Origin: Chloroflexota bacterium
GTDB lineage: Bacteria; Chloroflexota; Anaerolineae; J036; Brachytrichaceae
NCBI GenBank assembly: GCA_025354985.1
Contig: JANXLU010000072.1
Coordinates: 1 to 64,000, forward strand
Length of the DNA: 64,000 nt
Direction: 5' to 3'
Shown here: positions 33,186 through 42,461 of the stretch, one piece after another
Position numbering within the stretch: the stretch's first letter is position 1
How the letters are laid out: each line of letters begins with the position of its first letter
The notes under the pieces: model-generated
The model's database searches: none
The model's input: only the letters and a program-made list of their open reading frames with translations
What the model was told of the DNA's origin: nothing
Program-made: the position numbers and the translations under genes

Positions 33186-34310
33186 CTAAAAGACATCGCG
33201 GATAGCCTCGAGGTAGGCCAGACCATGGACAGTGTCCGGTTCCAGGTAACTGCCTTCCGTCCATTCGTTCCACGCATTAATCGTGAGGACGCGATGTTCG
33301 ACAGGCTGTCGTAATAGGTAGTCCTTGGCGGCCTGAAGCGCGGTACGAAAATGCGCGGGTGTATTGTTGATGAGCACCGGTGTAAACGGGTAGGTTCCAA
33401 GCTGCCAGTGTTTGGAATCGCACCGCGGCGTGGGGTCCCAGCCCATTGAAACGTTTGGTGCGTAGGGAACCCGGAAACGAGCGGCCAGCTGGTCCCACAT
33501 AGCGATGGACGGGGCCATTACAGCGGAAAAGTCAGTGGCGGGAAAATTCGGAAACGGCACGTGGTGAATCCACGCATACGAGGTGACGCTGTCAATTCCA
33601 AGGGCGCTGACCATCTCCTCTGGATTGGAAAGCGTGGTTTCACCCGGCAACAACTGAATGCCCCACATGACCGCATTCAGGTGCAAGTCTGGGAAACCAG
33701 CGGCACGGGTTTTACGGCGGAAACTTTCGAGGGCCGACCGGGTTTCCGCAACGCCGCCCAGGCCGGAGATCAAGCGAAACGACTCGTAGATTGAGAAATA
33801 CGGCCGCCCATTCAGGAGCCAATAAGAGGGATGCTTGAAGTAACTTGCCACAATATCATCGGTGATGCGCTCGAAGGTATCGCGGGTTACGTCGCCCGGA
33901 TGGAGCACCTGCGGAGCCCGCCCATGAACAGCCGGGAAAATCTCAATCCAGTCATGATTCGCCCACATCAGTGCAAACTTGAGCCGATGGCTGTTGCTTG
34001 CACGCATAAACCCATCTTCAAGCGCACGATGTAAAAACTTGCCGTCGTTGTAGGCATACCAATCAAAGATGAAGGCGTCGACGCCATGATCCGCTGCGGC
34101 ATCAATTTTCCGCGCAAATACAGCCGGGTCGGCCTCGTCGGTGTAGCCCCAAGCGGGTTCAATTGGCTGGCGATGACCTTCAAATCTGGGCTGGGCGGCG
34201 CGCAGTAACGCCCATTCGTTCCAGCCCACGCCATAGCGTGCTTCATTCCGGGCATCGGCATGATAATTTGGAAAGTAGTAGCATGAGACTTGGACCGATG
34301 ACGTTGTCAT
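33186..34310 (-). CDS. Glycoside hydrolase family 99-like (WbsX-type) protein
   Basis: This 374-residue TIM-barrel-like protein has the GH99-like/WbsX signatures: CYYFPNYHADARNEARYG at the start, DAFIFDWYAYNDGKFLHRAL, FALMWANHDWIEIFP and the C-terminal NAWNEWTEGSYLEPD. Related proteins are linked to endo-mannan/polysaccharide cleavage and to O-antigen/rhamnan pathways. No signal peptide is seen. It is paired with the CBM9-like protein 18 bases upstream, which suggests joint action on a carbohydrate. Exact substrate is unknown. Confidence 0.87.
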   Translation of the reverse strand: MTTSSVQVSCYYFPNYHADARNEARYGVGWNEWALLRAAQPRFEGHRQPIEPAWGYTDEADPAVFARKIDAAADHGVDAFIFDWYAYNDGKFLHRALEDGFMRASNSHRLKFALMWANHDWIEIFPAVHGRAPQVLHPGDVTRDTFERITDDIVASYFKHPSYWLLNGRPYFSIYESFRLISGLGGVAETRSALESFRRKTRAAGFPDLHLNAVMWGIQLLPGETTLSNPEEMVSALGIDSVTSYAWIHHVPFPNFPATDFSAVMAPSIAMWDQLAARFRVPYAPNVSMGWDPTPRCDSKHWQLGTYPFTPVLINNTPAHFRTALQAAKDYLLRQPVEHRVLTINAWNEWTEGSYLEPDTVHGLAYLEAIRDVF

Positions 34311-34328
34311 AATGCGATCTGAATCGGA

Positions 34329-35138
34329 TCACCGGAGTCTTGGCGTGGATACAAACCGAACTTCGCTCCACTTTTCTGGCATATGGGTATCGTAGATGCC
34401 ATGCGGCGACAGACACCACGCGGGATGCGGTTGGATCTCTTTGCCACCGGCCGTCATGCGCTCGAAGCGTGCAAGGAACATGCGCCAGACGTCACCATCG
34501 GTCGGCGGGATTGGGCGACCGTTGGCGAGGACTGCAAATCCGGCCCATGGCAAGGCGAGATCGGCGATCCAACCGCGGTCAACATCGGAATTTTCATTGA
34601 GGGTGCCGTCAAGATGAACCGCGGTGCGGAGGCCGGGCCAGTCCCAGTCGAGATAAGCCCAACGAAGACCACGCGGATGGGTGCCGCGCCAGAAGTATTC
34701 GGCAGTGCGGTCTTCGTTTCCGCCAAAGGTTACCGCGCGGCGGTTGCGCACATCCCACTCGGGCGCGGACCACTGACCGCCACGGGCAAGTGCGTCCTGC
34801 CAGACGAAGAAAACCTCGTAGACGGTGCCGCGGGCGTTCATCTCGAATTCGTAATAGCTGTCGCCGCCATCGACAAAGAGCTCGATATCGCTTTCGTTGA
34901 AGATAAGCGCATCACGCTCAATTAAGTGGGCTTCGATGAAGGGCTCCTCGCTCCAAAATCGGGCGTAGAGGTTGTCATCATCCCAGAGCAGACGGACGCG
35001 CGTGTCGAACCAGCCGGGGTTGCCGGTGACCATGTCGACAAAGCGATCGGACTCAACGGCATGCTGCCACGCGGGATCGGCAGGGTGTGCGGTGACGAGT
35101 GGGCGGATGGGTGCACGGTGGCAATTTAGGGGCGGCAT
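34329..35138 (-). CDS. CBM9-like carbohydrate-binding protein
   Basis: This 269-residue protein resembles the carbohydrate-binding family 9-like domain. The pattern includes DTRVRLLWDDDNLYARFWSEEP, IFNESDIELFVDGGDSYYEFEMNARG and WIADLALPWAGF, a beta-sandwich in which NLYARF and ESDIELFVD are the usual markers. It lacks an obvious signal peptide. A GATAAT complement (35147-35152) lies 8 bases before the ATG, consistent with a leaderless transcript. The GH99-like gene is 18 bases downstream, so the pair probably forms an operon. Confidence 0.85.
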   Translation of the reverse strand: MPPLNCHRAPIRPLVTAHPADPAWQHAVESDRFVDMVTGNPGWFDTRVRLLWDDDNLYARFWSEEPFIEAHLIERDALIFNESDIELFVDGGDSYYEFEMNARGTVYEVFFVWQDALARGGQWSAPEWDVRNRRAVTFGGNEDRTAEYFWRGTHPRGLRWAYLDWDWPGLRTAVHLDGTLNENSDVDRGWIADLALPWAGFAVLANGRPIPPTDGDVWRMFLARFERMTAGGKEIQPHPAWCLSPHGIYDTHMPEKWSEVRFVSTPRLR

Positions 35139-35146
35139 GATTGAGG

Positions 35147-35152
35147 ATTATC
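35147..35152 (-). promoter_or_regulatory. -10 box for leaderless CBM9-like gene
   Basis: On the minus strand GATAAT ends 8 bases before ATG 35138, with no SD sequence. Confidence 0.4.
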
Positions 35153-35252
35153 GCCGAGGGTTTTGCGGGAGGCCTTGGGCTGCGTCCTTCGACTGCACGC
35201 TGGCACGAACAAGCAGTGCTCCCGCTACAAAATAAGCCACCCATGTCTGCGA

Positions 35253-35285
35253 AACCCTCACAGGGCTGGGAGCCCTGTGAGGGTT
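35253..35285. repeat. Perfect 15-bp-arm palindrome
   Basis: AACCCTCACAGGGCT (35253-35267), loop GGG, and the exact reverse complement (35271-35285) form a 33-base hairpin between the CBM9-like gene and the inositol phosphate synthase stop. No T tract is present on either strand. It is likely a dispersed palindromic repeat that may also protect the 3' end of the synthase mRNA. Confidence 0.75.
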
Positions 35286-35335
35286 AGCGGCGGCGCCCGT
35301 AGGTCGGGGTTAGAGGGCTGAATGGAGCCAGAGCA

Positions 35336-36454
35336 CTAGGCGCCGGTGATGTATTTTTCGAGTTTTACGCGGGCTTCGTCGTCGGTGTATTGCTCCGGTG
35401 GCGACTTCATAAAGTAGCTGCTGGGTTCAAGCAGGGCGCCGGAAATGCCGCGGTCAAGGGCAATTTTGGCGCAACGGACGGCGTCGATGACCACACCGGC
35501 GCTGTTGGGGCTGTCCCATACTTCGAGCTTGAGCTCGGCGCTGAGGGGGACATCACCAAAGGTGGTGCCTTCGAGCCGGATGTAGGCCCACTTGCGGTCG
35601 GTGAGCCAGGGGACGTAATCACTGGGGCCGACATGGACATCGCCCGGGGCGAGCTTGTAGGGCAATTGTGAGGTGACCGAGTTCGTCTTGCTGATCTTCT
35701 TGCTCTCCAGGCGCTCACGTTCGAGCATGTTCATGAAGTCGGTGTTGCCGCCAAAGTTCAGCTGATAGGTGCGATCCACGCGCACACCGCGCTCGACGAA
35801 CAGGCGGGTGAGCATGCGGTGGGTGATGGTGGCGCCGACTTGGCTCTTGATGTCATCACCAATGACGGGGAGGCCGCGCTCTTCAAAGCGGCGCTGCCAA
35901 TAGGCCTCGCGGGCGATGAAGACCGGAATGCAATTCACGAAGGCGCAACCGGCTTGGAGGATCTGCTCGACATACCACTTGGTTGCCTGTTCGCTGCCGA
36001 CCGGGAGGTAGCTGATAACGACATCCGTCTTGGTGTCCTTTAGAATCTTGACGATGTCGCTGGTCTCGCCGGGGGCCTTCTTTACGATCTGGCTGACATA
36101 CTTGCCGAGCCCATCATGGGTCATGCCGCGGTTAACGCAAACGCCACTGTAGGGAACGTCGCTGAACTTGTAGGTGTTGTTTGGTTCGGTAAAGATGGCC
36201 TCGCTGAGGTCCTTGCCGACCTTGTTGATGTCCACGTCGAATGCGGCGGTGAACTCGATGTCACTTATGTGATAGTCACCAAGCTGGACGTGCATGAGTC
36301 CGGGAACGGTGTCACCGGGCTTGGCGTTTCGATAGTACTGCACGCCCTGAACGAGCGAACTCGCGCAGTTGCCTACGCCGATGATGGCCACGCGAACTTT
36401 TTTCCTTTCGGTGGTCGTAACTTCTGGTAGTTGATTGTCTGGTTTCTTTGCCAT
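35336..36454 (-). CDS. myo-Inositol-1-phosphate synthase
   Basis: This enzyme of about 372 residues converts glucose 6-phosphate to inositol 1-phosphate with NAD. The N-terminal Rossmann motif is [21 protein letters not shown], and the family segments [48 protein letters not shown] and [18 protein letters not shown] are all present. Inositol phosphate synthase supports inositol lipid or mycothiol-like thiol pathways in other bacteria; no such partners are in the window. ATG 36454 is favoured; ATG 36463 would add three residues. The palindrome at 35253-35285 follows its 3' end. Confidence 0.93.
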   Translation of the reverse strand: MAKKPDNQLPEVTTTERKKVRVAIIGVGNCASSLVQGVQYYRNAKPGDTVPGLMHVQLGDYHISDIEFTAAFDVDINKVGKDLSEAIFTEPNNTYKFSDVPYSGVCVNRGMTHDGLGKYVSQIVKKAPGETSDIVKILKDTKTDVVISYLPVGSEQATKWYVEQILQAGCAFVNCIPVFIAREAYWQRRFEERGLPVIGDDIKSQVGATITHRMLTRLFVERGVRVDRTYQLNFGGNTDFMNMLERERLESKKISKTNSVTSQLPYKLAPGDVHVGPSDYVPWLTDRKWAYIRLEGTTFGDVPLSAELKLEVWDSPNSAGVVIDAVRCAKIALDRGISGALLEPSSYFMKSPPEQYTDDEARVKLEKYITGA

Positions 36455-36550
36455 GCAGTGCATTCTGGCGGGTCTTGCGGATCGCGGCCATGTTGCGCAA
36501 CGATGGTTTTAAAACAATGCAACGGTTGTTACAATATGGGTTTATGGAAC

Positions 36551-36567
36551 GCGGGCATCTTGCCCGC
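36551..36567. repeat. Hairpin repeat before chrB-like gene, copy 1
   Basis: GCGGGCA-TCT-TGCCCGC, perfect 7-bp arms, in the context GGAAC...GCTC. It resembles dispersed short palindromes and lies about 100 bases before a second one (36686-36702). Confidence 0.6.
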
Positions 36568-36685
36568 TCTTTGAGTACGGGTTGCCTGCTTTCGGTTCTG
36601 TCGAACGCTTTGCGCTTATGTACTTTGCTGGCGCGACGCCAACTAACTACCGGGATAGTCAAAAAGGATCGGCCTGCGGCTGATG

Positions 36686-36702
36686 GCAGGCGAGACGCCT
36701 GC
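36686..36702. repeat. Hairpin repeat before chrB-like gene, copy 2
   Basis: GCAGGCG-AGA-CGCCTGC, perfect 7-bp arms, lies 32 bases upstream of the chrB-like start. It has a similar shape to the copy at 36551 but not the same sequence. Confidence 0.6.
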
Positions 36703-36733
36703 GCTCCATATTCCGCGCTCCATAAGGAAAGAA

Positions 36734-37666
36734 ATGGACTGGTTGATATTTTCGTATTCCGTGCCGACCGCCGTTCGGTCGAGCGTTCGGGTGATGATTT
36801 GGCGCCAGCTGCAAGCGCTGGGGGCGGTGCAGCCGGCGGGCGCGGTGTATGTGTTGCCAGACGCGGCGGGATGCGCCCAAGCACTGATGCCGATGATCGG
36901 CACTGTGCAGAAGGCCGGCGGAGAAGCCCTGCTGATGCGGGGAACGGGACCGGAGGGGATGACAGACGCCGGGCTGATCGCGTTGTTTCACGCGTCCCGA
37001 AGGGTCGCCTACGACGGAATCAGCGCGGCGGCAACGCGGCTGGAGCGATTGACGTTGGCGACCAAGCCGGATGCGCGCGGGGCGAAGCAGCTGGCCGTGC
37101 TCCTGAAGCTGCGGCGGGACTATGAGGACGCGACGCGGGTGGATTATTTTGAATGTCCGGCGCGGGCGGGCCTGGACGCGCAGCTGACCCGGCTGCACCA
37201 ATTGATCTCGGTCAACGAAGGCGCAACACCCGTGACCCAGGCCTCAATGGCGCGGTATCGTAGCGCGACGTGGGTCACCCCACCCCGGCCCAGCGCGGAC
37301 GCACTGGCATGCGCCTGGCTGATCCGGGCGCGGATTGACCCGAACGGACGCATTAGGTTTGCAAACACAGTCGCGCCGGGTGAGATCGGGTTTGACCTGG
37401 ATGGCGCGGAGTTCTCGCATATAGGCGCGCTGTGCGCCTTTGAACGGATGGTGTTTGCGTTTCGGCTGGGGTCGGCGGGGATCGACGCGATCGGCCAAAT
37501 CGTCCATGACATTGACTTTGGCGACGGGCTGTTTGGCCGGGCCGAGACCGCGGGGGTTGCGGCGATGGTGCGCGGCTGGCGGACGACACCCCGGCTGGGT
37601 GATGCCGAGCTGGAGGCGCGCGGCCGGGTGCTATTCGAAGGGCTGCATGCCGCGCTGGAAAAATAA
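36734..37666 (+). CDS. chrB: ChrB-like chromate resistance regulator/protein
   Basis: This 310-residue protein matches the ChrB family. The N-terminal half (WLIFSYSVPTAVRSSVRVMIWRQLQALGAVQPAGAVYVLP) is the helical DNA-binding-like domain, and the C-terminal half has the ChrB domain with TWVTPPRPSADALACAWLIRARIDP, GEIGFDLDGAEFSH and IGALCAFERM. In other bacteria ChrB regulates or aids the chromate efflux pump ChrA; no chrA is visible here, so the role may differ. The ATG at 36734 is supported by AAGGAAAG just upstream. A strong bidirectional terminator follows the stop, separating it from the convergent hsp20 gene. Confidence 0.9.
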   Translation: MDWLIFSYSVPTAVRSSVRVMIWRQLQALGAVQPAGAVYVLPDAAGCAQALMPMIGTVQKAGGEALLMRGTGPEGMTDAGLIALFHASRRVAYDGISAAATRLERLTLATKPDARGAKQLAVLLKLRRDYEDATRVDYFECPARAGLDAQLTRLHQLISVNEGATPVTQASMARYRSATWVTPPRPSADALACAWLIRARIDPNGRIRFANTVAPGEIGFDLDGAEFSHIGALCAFERMVFAFRLGSAGIDAIGQIVHDIDFGDGLFGRAETAGVAAMVRGWRTTPRLGDAELEARGRVLFEGLHAALEK

Positions 37667-37699
37667 ACCAGGCCACCCTGTCGGGCGGCCTGGTTTATT
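37662..37699. terminator. Bidirectional terminator chrB/hsp20
   Basis: AATAAACCAGGCC (37662-37674) pairs exactly with GGCCTGGTTTATT (37687-37699), a 13-bp stem with a 12-base loop, placed between two convergent genes. A/T-rich flanks suit termination in both directions. Confidence 0.85.
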
Positions 37700-37719
37700 G
37701 TCGGTCACGCAACGGTCAC

Positions 37720-38139
37720 TTACTTGACGTTGATGTGAATCGGCTTGGGCTTGACGATCTCGGCCTTGGGGAGGGTGAGCGTGAGCACACCATTCTCAAA
37801 GTCGGCGTTGACCTTCTCGGTCGCGATTGCCACCGGCAGCTTCAGGCTGCGTACGAAGGAAGCCTGGCGAATTTCCTTCCAGTGAATCTTGTCCTCCGGC
37901 TTGGCTTCGGCCACTGGGGCCTCGGTCTCGGCGATGTCACCCTTGAGGGTCAGGACGCCATCCTCGAAGGTCACGTCGACCTGGTCGGGCTTCCAGCCGG
38001 GGAGCGCGGCCTTGACTGTGTAGGCACCGGCGTTCTCGGTCACGTCGATGGCCGGTTGGGCAAGCATGTGATCGAAGGCGGAGCGGGCGGTTGCAAATTC
38101 GGCGAATGGGCTGTAGGTCTTGCGGAGTAGCATGTTCAT
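37720..38139 (-). CDS. Hsp20 family small heat shock protein
   Basis: This 139-residue chaperone holds unfolding proteins in a refoldable state. The alpha-crystallin domain runs from about residue 30 to 125 with AIDVTENAGAYTVKAALPGW, DVTFEDGVLTLKGD and the C-terminal ADFENGVLTLTLPKAE. The ATG at 38139 is preferred because AGAGGTAA lies at SD distance; a longer frame reaches 38283 but has no ribosome site. The gene is convergent with chrB and shares its terminator. No CIRCE or HAIR-type element was recognised upstream. Confidence 0.92.
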   Translation of the reverse strand: MNMLLRKTYSPFAEFATARSAFDHMLAQPAIDVTENAGAYTVKAALPGWKPDQVDVTFEDGVLTLKGDIAETEAPVAEAKPEDKIHWKEIRQASFVRSLKLPVAIATEKVNADFENGVLTLTLPKAEIVKPKPIHINVK

Positions 38140-38272
38140 TTTGTTTACCTCTTGTTGTTTTGTGGTCGCTTGATCGGCGACCGAATATGTTTCAAAGATA
38201 GGGCGGTCGTATTGGAGGTGTATACGTGCCCGCGTTTGAAAAGTGTTTGAGCCCAGGCGGGCGGAAAAAGCG

Positions 38273-38557
38273 CTATGGCGCATCCAGCTGGACGTCGGTG
38301 GTGTCGCCCTCGGCCAGGTGCTCAGCCGCGCGGACGGCGGCCTTTATGGGCACGATATACGAGCCGTCTTTGGGCCACAGCGAGGTCTTCCAGACGGTGC
38401 CGCCAATGCGCACGGTGACCGGGATCATGCCCCAGCCATAGGTGACATGGCGGGCGATGGCGTGGAGGTCGCGGGCCTGGGGTTCGGGGACGATGATGAA
38501 GTGATGCGGGGCCGGACCGCGCCAGTGCCAAATCTTGCCGGTGAATTCCAGGTGCAC
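38273..38557 (-). CDS. DUF1905 domain protein
   Basis: This 94-residue single-domain protein matches the DUF1905 pattern: FTGKIWHWRGPAPHHFI near the start, AIARHVTYGWGMIPVTVRIGGT, and WKTSLWPKDGSYIVPIKAAVR. The family is of unknown function, and some members are fused to YdeI-like domains. The GTG at 38557 is assumed as start because it precedes the conserved strand; the exact start is uncertain. It lies between hsp20 and the tRNA-Val gene. Confidence 0.8.
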   Translation of the reverse strand: MHLEFTGKIWHWRGPAPHHFIIVPEPQARDLHAIARHVTYGWGMIPVTVRIGGTVWKTSLWPKDGSYIVPIKAAVRAAEHLAEGDTTDVQLDAP

Positions 38558-38600
38558 AGTGCGGCAATGGTACTTGGGGCGTTGGCCGGGGAACTTTCGG

Positions 38601-38606
38601 TATAAT
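38601..38606 (+). promoter_or_regulatory. -10 box of tRNA-Val
   Basis: TATAAT in an AT-rich stretch 18 bases before the mature tRNA start; no clear -35 is seen. Confidence 0.5.
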
Positions 38607-38624
38607 TATTTTATTCGGTTGATC

Positions 38625-38698
38625 GGGGTTATAGCTCAGTTGGTTAGAGCGTTGCGTTGACATCGCAAAGGTCACAGGTTCGAGTCCTGTTAACCCCA
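38625..38698 (+). tRNA. tRNA-Val (GAC)
   Basis: A complete 74-base cloverleaf. The acceptor stem GGGGTTA pairs with TAACCCC, the D arm is GCTC/GAGC, the anticodon stem TTGCG/CGCAA encloses TTGACAT with anticodon GAC at 38659-38661, and the T arm is ACAGG TTCGAGT CCTGT. The discriminator is A, and CCA is not encoded. Confidence 0.97.
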
Positions 38699-38812
38699 TC
38701 GGAAAAAAATGGTGGAAGATTTCGCCGTTATTGCGTGCTTTGAACCATATTCGTGTTCGAAATGTGGATCAATCTGCAACGCACCATCCGAGTGCACGAA
38801 ACGAAAATTTAG

Positions 38813-38942
38813 CTACTTAAGCTCGAATTTTGTCACAATGTGACCGCCAATATCAAAGCCATCAACGACAGTGAATTGCCAAAACGGCACGTCCATGCCT
38901 GACGCATAGACGGTTACCTCGCGCACCTCACGAATTTGCTGC
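38813..38942 (-). pseudogene. Possible C-terminal gene remnant
   Basis: After the ceramidase-like stop a different minus-strand frame reads about 40 residues that look protein-like (EVREVTVYASGMDVPFW, then FDIGGHIVTKFELK and a stop). There is no start or ribosome site of its own. It may be the tail of a lost gene, or chance. The rest of the spacer up to the tRNA holds nothing recognised. Confidence 0.3.
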
Positions 38943-40334
38943 AGGCTGGTCCTCCAATATCTCGCGCACGCCGGCGATGACAGCCGCGAGCAGGCGCTCA
39001 TGCCCGCCGCTCGCATAGGGCGTTTGCCAGACAGGATAGATGTTGTGGTCGTAGAGCGCGGCGTGTGGCAAATAGCCCACGTTACCGTTGGATACATTGA
39101 GCATCAGCACCGGTGCGTTGGGGAACGCGGCGCGGAGTTCGGTTTGAACCGCGGAATAGGCCTCGAAGGGCACGGCACACAGCACCGCGTCACCCAGCCG
39201 CCAGAACCACAGCCTTTCGGGGGAATGGCTGCCATCGCCCACCGAGGCGCGCACACGACGCTTGCGCAGCAGACGCTCGTATTCAAAGCCATCCGGGTTG
39301 CGCGCCAGCGCGGCTTCGATTTCAGCGATGGAAGGCAGGTCCGATTTCAAATCAAAGTCGACCCGGACCACACTGGCGCGCAACGTCTCGCTGGCTGGCT
39401 GCTTGATGGCGTGCCACGCGGCTAGCGGAGCCCCTGATTCGACCGCGCCGTCGTAGTGCAGATGAGATGCGCCATCTGCCATTGGAATCAGCGCGGATAG
39501 TGCCGCATGGCCAAGCTCGCGACCGTGCCGGTCCGCGAGATTGGGATCGCCGCTGTATTGCTCGGCCGGGGCCAGCTCGCCGGATGCACCCTGCAGAAAA
39601 AGGCAGGGCGCGCCACCGGTTTGCGGTTCGATCACGGCGCGCATGGCGCCCGGGTAGTCGGGCGAGATGAGCACGTTATCCCACGCCAGCGTGGTGGGAT
39701 GACAGGCGTAATTCACCATCGAGGCGAGCGGATGAGCCGCGTCATTCACAAGAAGCGCGGCGAGCAGCGTGTCATCAGCAGGGGCGCCAGGATGAAAGCC
39801 GGTGAGGTAGCGCGCCGAGTTATCAGGGTCGGGGAAGTCGCGATTGGTGGCAAGCGCGCAACGACCGTAACGGAAGAGCGCACTAGCGGGCTCCACGGTG
39901 GCCAGGGCTGCCCGTGCGCCCTGCAAACAACTCTTGGTGAGGTGCGCGAGGTAGGCGCGGCAGGCATCGGGATTCGCCTCGGGCGGGGCATCGGAGTCCA
40001 GGGCCGGCCCGGCATGGGTATGGGTGATATGCACAATGACGTTGGCGTGCGGCAGCCCGAGTTGATCGGCCATGCGGGCATGAAACGTCTCGGCATCGCC
40101 ACGGCTGCGCCACCAACCCAGATCGAGGCTAAACAGCAGCAGGGGCGCGCCGCCGTCAATCGGCGCGATCGCCAGGGCGGTGGCTGTGAGCGGGCGGTGC
40201 ACGCCGGTTGCAAACCACGACTTTGCCGCGCCCCAGTTCTTTGCGCACACATCCAGATCAGGCGTGATATCCCAGCGGCTCACGCCAACGCGCGCGCGGA
40301 AACCGGGGAACTGTTTGTAAAGGAGTGTTTTCAT
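38928..40334 (-). CDS. Neutral/alkaline ceramidase-like hydrolase
   Basis: This 468-residue protein resembles the N-terminal catalytic part of neutral/alkaline non-lysosomal ceramidases. Segments include GVSRWDITPDLDV, the HTHAGPALDSDAP motif with zinc-type His, YACHPTTLAWDNVLISPDYPGAM and FLQGASGELAPAEQYSG. Many bacterial relatives act on unknown amides or lactones, and no signal peptide is seen, so a ceramidase role is doubtful. The ATG at 40334 overlaps the stop of the DapA-type gene in an ATGA, which makes it the last gene of the sugar-acid operon. Confidence 0.87.
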   Translation of the reverse strand: MKTLLYKQFPGFRARVGVSRWDITPDLDVCAKNWGAAKSWFATGVHRPLTATALAIAPIDGGAPLLLFSLDLGWWRSRGDAETFHARMADQLGLPHANVIVHITHTHAGPALDSDAPPEANPDACRAYLAHLTKSCLQGARAALATVEPASALFRYGRCALATNRDFPDPDNSARYLTGFHPGAPADDTLLAALLVNDAAHPLASMVNYACHPTTLAWDNVLISPDYPGAMRAVIEPQTGGAPCLFLQGASGELAPAEQYSGDPNLADRHGRELGHAALSALIPMADGASHLHYDGAVESGAPLAAWHAIKQPASETLRASVVRVDFDLKSDLPSIAEIEAALARNPDGFEYERLLRKRRVRASVGDGSHSPERLWFWRLGDAVLCAVPFEAYSAVQTELRAAFPNAPVLMLNVSNGNVGYLPHAALYDHNIYPVWQTPYASGGHERLLAAVIAGVREILEDQPAANS

Positions 40335-41248
40335 GGGATAAGCGAAAACTGAAACGTATGCTGACACAACTCGCACAGGGCGTTGAACAACCGCACTGCT
40401 TCATTCTCGGTGCCCGCGTCAAGCGCGAAACCAACCGGCCCGCGCACGCAACGGTTGGGAAACACGCGCTGATGATGGAGCAGCATTTTCTCGATGGCGA
40501 GAAAGCCATCCAGACCATGCTGGAGCGACACAAGCGGCGCGATGAGTCCCTGCAAGGCCGTGGCGCGAGAGAGATCGCCGGCTTCAAGCGCATCCCACTC
40601 GGCGCGGATCGCCCATACTATTTCCGCACCCGGCATGGTGCCGGCGATGCCGCGCTGGTGCGCATCTAGCAAACCAATTCCGCCGCTGCCTTCGAAGATG
40701 AGTGCCTTGCCGCCGGTGGCCGCGCGCAACAGCGAGAGATTTTGACCCAGCGGTTGCGCCTCTGGCTTGAACATCACGCGATCAGGATGACGGAGAAACA
40801 AGTCCGCTTGCGCTGCGATGGGCAGTGGCGCGCCCACATAGCCGCTGGCATCCTGCACCACCATCGGCAGGGATGTGGCATCCAGGATGCGTTCATAGTA
40901 GGTGATCACCTCGGAGGCGGACGCGCGCGTGTTTGTGGGAGGAATGGCCATTAGGGCGTGCGCGCCGGCTTTTTCTGCCGCGCGCGCGTGGCGCACCGCC
41001 TGAAATGCACTCTCCGCACCCACGCTCATCACGACCGGTCCGCGTCCGGCCGCGAATTCGACTAAGCGCGTTGCCAGATCGTCGCGCTCGGAATCGGTGA
41101 GACGCAGCACTTCGGTAACCATCGCCGCCACAATGCCGTGCGCGCCATTCTTGAAAACAAAGTCCACCTCATGGCGCAAGGTTGGCCAGTCCATGGATTC
41201 ATCTTCGTGATAGGGCTGCTGGAGAACTGACAAGACACCGGATAGCAT
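40331..41248 (-). CDS. DapA/KDG-aldolase family lyase
   Basis: This 305-residue (beta/alpha)8 enzyme belongs to the dihydrodipicolinate synthase/N-acetylneuraminate lyase family. The Schiff-base lysine lies in RVMFKPEAQPLG, and the Tyr/Gly features appear as VVQDASGYVGAPLP. The usual GTTGE substrate loop is replaced by AAMVTEVLRL, a variation found in 2-keto-3-deoxy sugar-acid aldolases and dehydratases. Since a sugar-acid dehydratase lies directly upstream, the product of that enzyme is the likely substrate. It overlaps the ceramidase-like gene by ATGA and is 34 bases from the dehydratase gene. Confidence 0.87.
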   Translation of the reverse strand: MLSGVLSVLQQPYHEDESMDWPTLRHEVDFVFKNGAHGIVAAMVTEVLRLTDSERDDLATRLVEFAAGRGPVVMSVGAESAFQAVRHARAAEKAGAHALMAIPPTNTRASASEVITYYERILDATSLPMVVQDASGYVGAPLPIAAQADLFLRHPDRVMFKPEAQPLGQNLSLLRAATGGKALIFEGSGGIGLLDAHQRGIAGTMPGAEIVWAIRAEWDALEAGDLSRATALQGLIAPLVSLQHGLDGFLAIEKMLLHHQRVFPNRCVRGPVGFALDAGTENEAVRLFNALCELCQHTFQFSLIP

Positions 41249-41282
41249 GTTGATGGGGGAATCAGAATTTCAAAATTGGCAA

Positions 41283-42461
41283 TTACCAGTCGCCGACCGA
41301 GCCATCGCGGTGGAAGACCCGCTGCAAGGTCTCTTGTTGGAAAGGGTGCTTCCTCACCTCGGCCTCGTTGATCTCGATACCAAGCCCAGGCCGCGTGCCG
41401 GGCCGCACGAGGCGTCCGTTTGGCTCCACAACGAAGCCTTCGGTAACCACATCCTGACGCCAGGGCACATCACTATGAACGCTCTCGCAGATGATGTAGC
41501 CGGGCGTGGCGAAGCCAAATTCGAGCGATGCGGCGGTGCTGACCGGCCCCTGCGGGTTGTGCGGAGCGAGTGCGACGCGGTAGGTGTCGGCCATGGCCGC
41601 AATGCGGCGCGCTTCCGTGAGCCCGCCGCAATGGGTGATATCCGGTTGCAGCACCGAACAGGCGCGCTTCTCCAGCACTTCACGGAAGGCGTGCTGCGAG
41701 ACAAGCCGCTCGCCCGTGGCGATGGGTGTCTTGACGGCGCGCTGGATGAGCGCAATATCGTCAATCGTTTCGGGCCAGCATGGTTCCTCCAAGAAATACA
41801 GATCGAATGGCTCCAGCGCCTTGGCGAACAGCATACCCATGCGCGGCGAAGGGCGCGCGTGACAATCCACCATGATGTCAATAGCCGGGCCGACCGCGTC
41901 GCGCATGGCGGCGACACAGCGCTCGGCATAGCGCACCGGTGCGTTGCCCTCAAGCGGCATGGTGGAAGGCACGGCCATGGACTTGAACGCGCTGAACCCG
42001 TCCGCCACCGCCTGCGCGGCAAGCTCGCCGAATCGCGTTGCATCGCTCACATCGGTCAAGTAGAAGTCCTCCATTCTGCCGCCACCAAGATGGCAGTAAA
42101 GGCGGATGTAGTCACGCACCGGGCCGCCCCAGAGCTGGTGCACCGGCACACCATGCACCTTGCCAAGGATGTCCCACAGCGCCAGGTCAATGCCACTGAC
42201 GGCCGTGGCGCGCACGATGCCGTTGGCATGCCAGAAGTGCTGCCGATACATGATCTGCCACAAGTGTTCGATGCGGCGCGGATCGGCGCCGATGAGCAAT
42301 TGTGAGATGTCTTCCACCGCGCCGACAACCGCGCGGGTGTGCCACTCAAGCGTGGCCTCACCCCAGCCCCACAAACCAGGTTGATCTGTGTGCACCTTGA
42401 CAAAGACCCAATTGCGCATGCGCGCATTGCAGACCTGCGTTTCAATGGCGGTGATTTTCAT
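41283..42461 (-). CDS. Enolase-superfamily sugar-acid dehydratase (DgoD-like)
   Basis: This 392-residue protein belongs to the mandelate racemase/galactonate dehydratase group of the enolase superfamily. Metal ligands are seen in IMVDCHAR (D), YFLEEPCW (E) and ATGERLVS (E), and the acid/base His in [23 protein letters not shown] and the [10 protein letters not shown] region fit the family. It would remove water from an aldonic acid to give a 2-keto-3-deoxy acid. Lactonase and aldolase genes in the same operon support this. The exact sugar acid cannot be told. It overlaps the alpha/beta hydrolase by ATGA. Confidence 0.9.
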   Translation of the reverse strand: MKITAIETQVCNARMRNWVFVKVHTDQPGLWGWGEATLEWHTRAVVGAVEDISQLLIGADPRRIEHLWQIMYRQHFWHANGIVRATAVSGIDLALWDILGKVHGVPVHQLWGGPVRDYIRLYCHLGGGRMEDFYLTDVSDATRFGELAAQAVADGFSAFKSMAVPSTMPLEGNAPVRYAERCVAAMRDAVGPAIDIMVDCHARPSPRMGMLFAKALEPFDLYFLEEPCWPETIDDIALIQRAVKTPIATGERLVSQHAFREVLEKRACSVLQPDITHCGGLTEARRIAAMADTYRVALAPHNPQGPVSTAASLEFGFATPGYIICESVHSDVPWRQDVVTEGFVVEPNGRLVRPGTRPGLGIEINEAEVRKHPFQQETLQRVFHRDGSVGDW

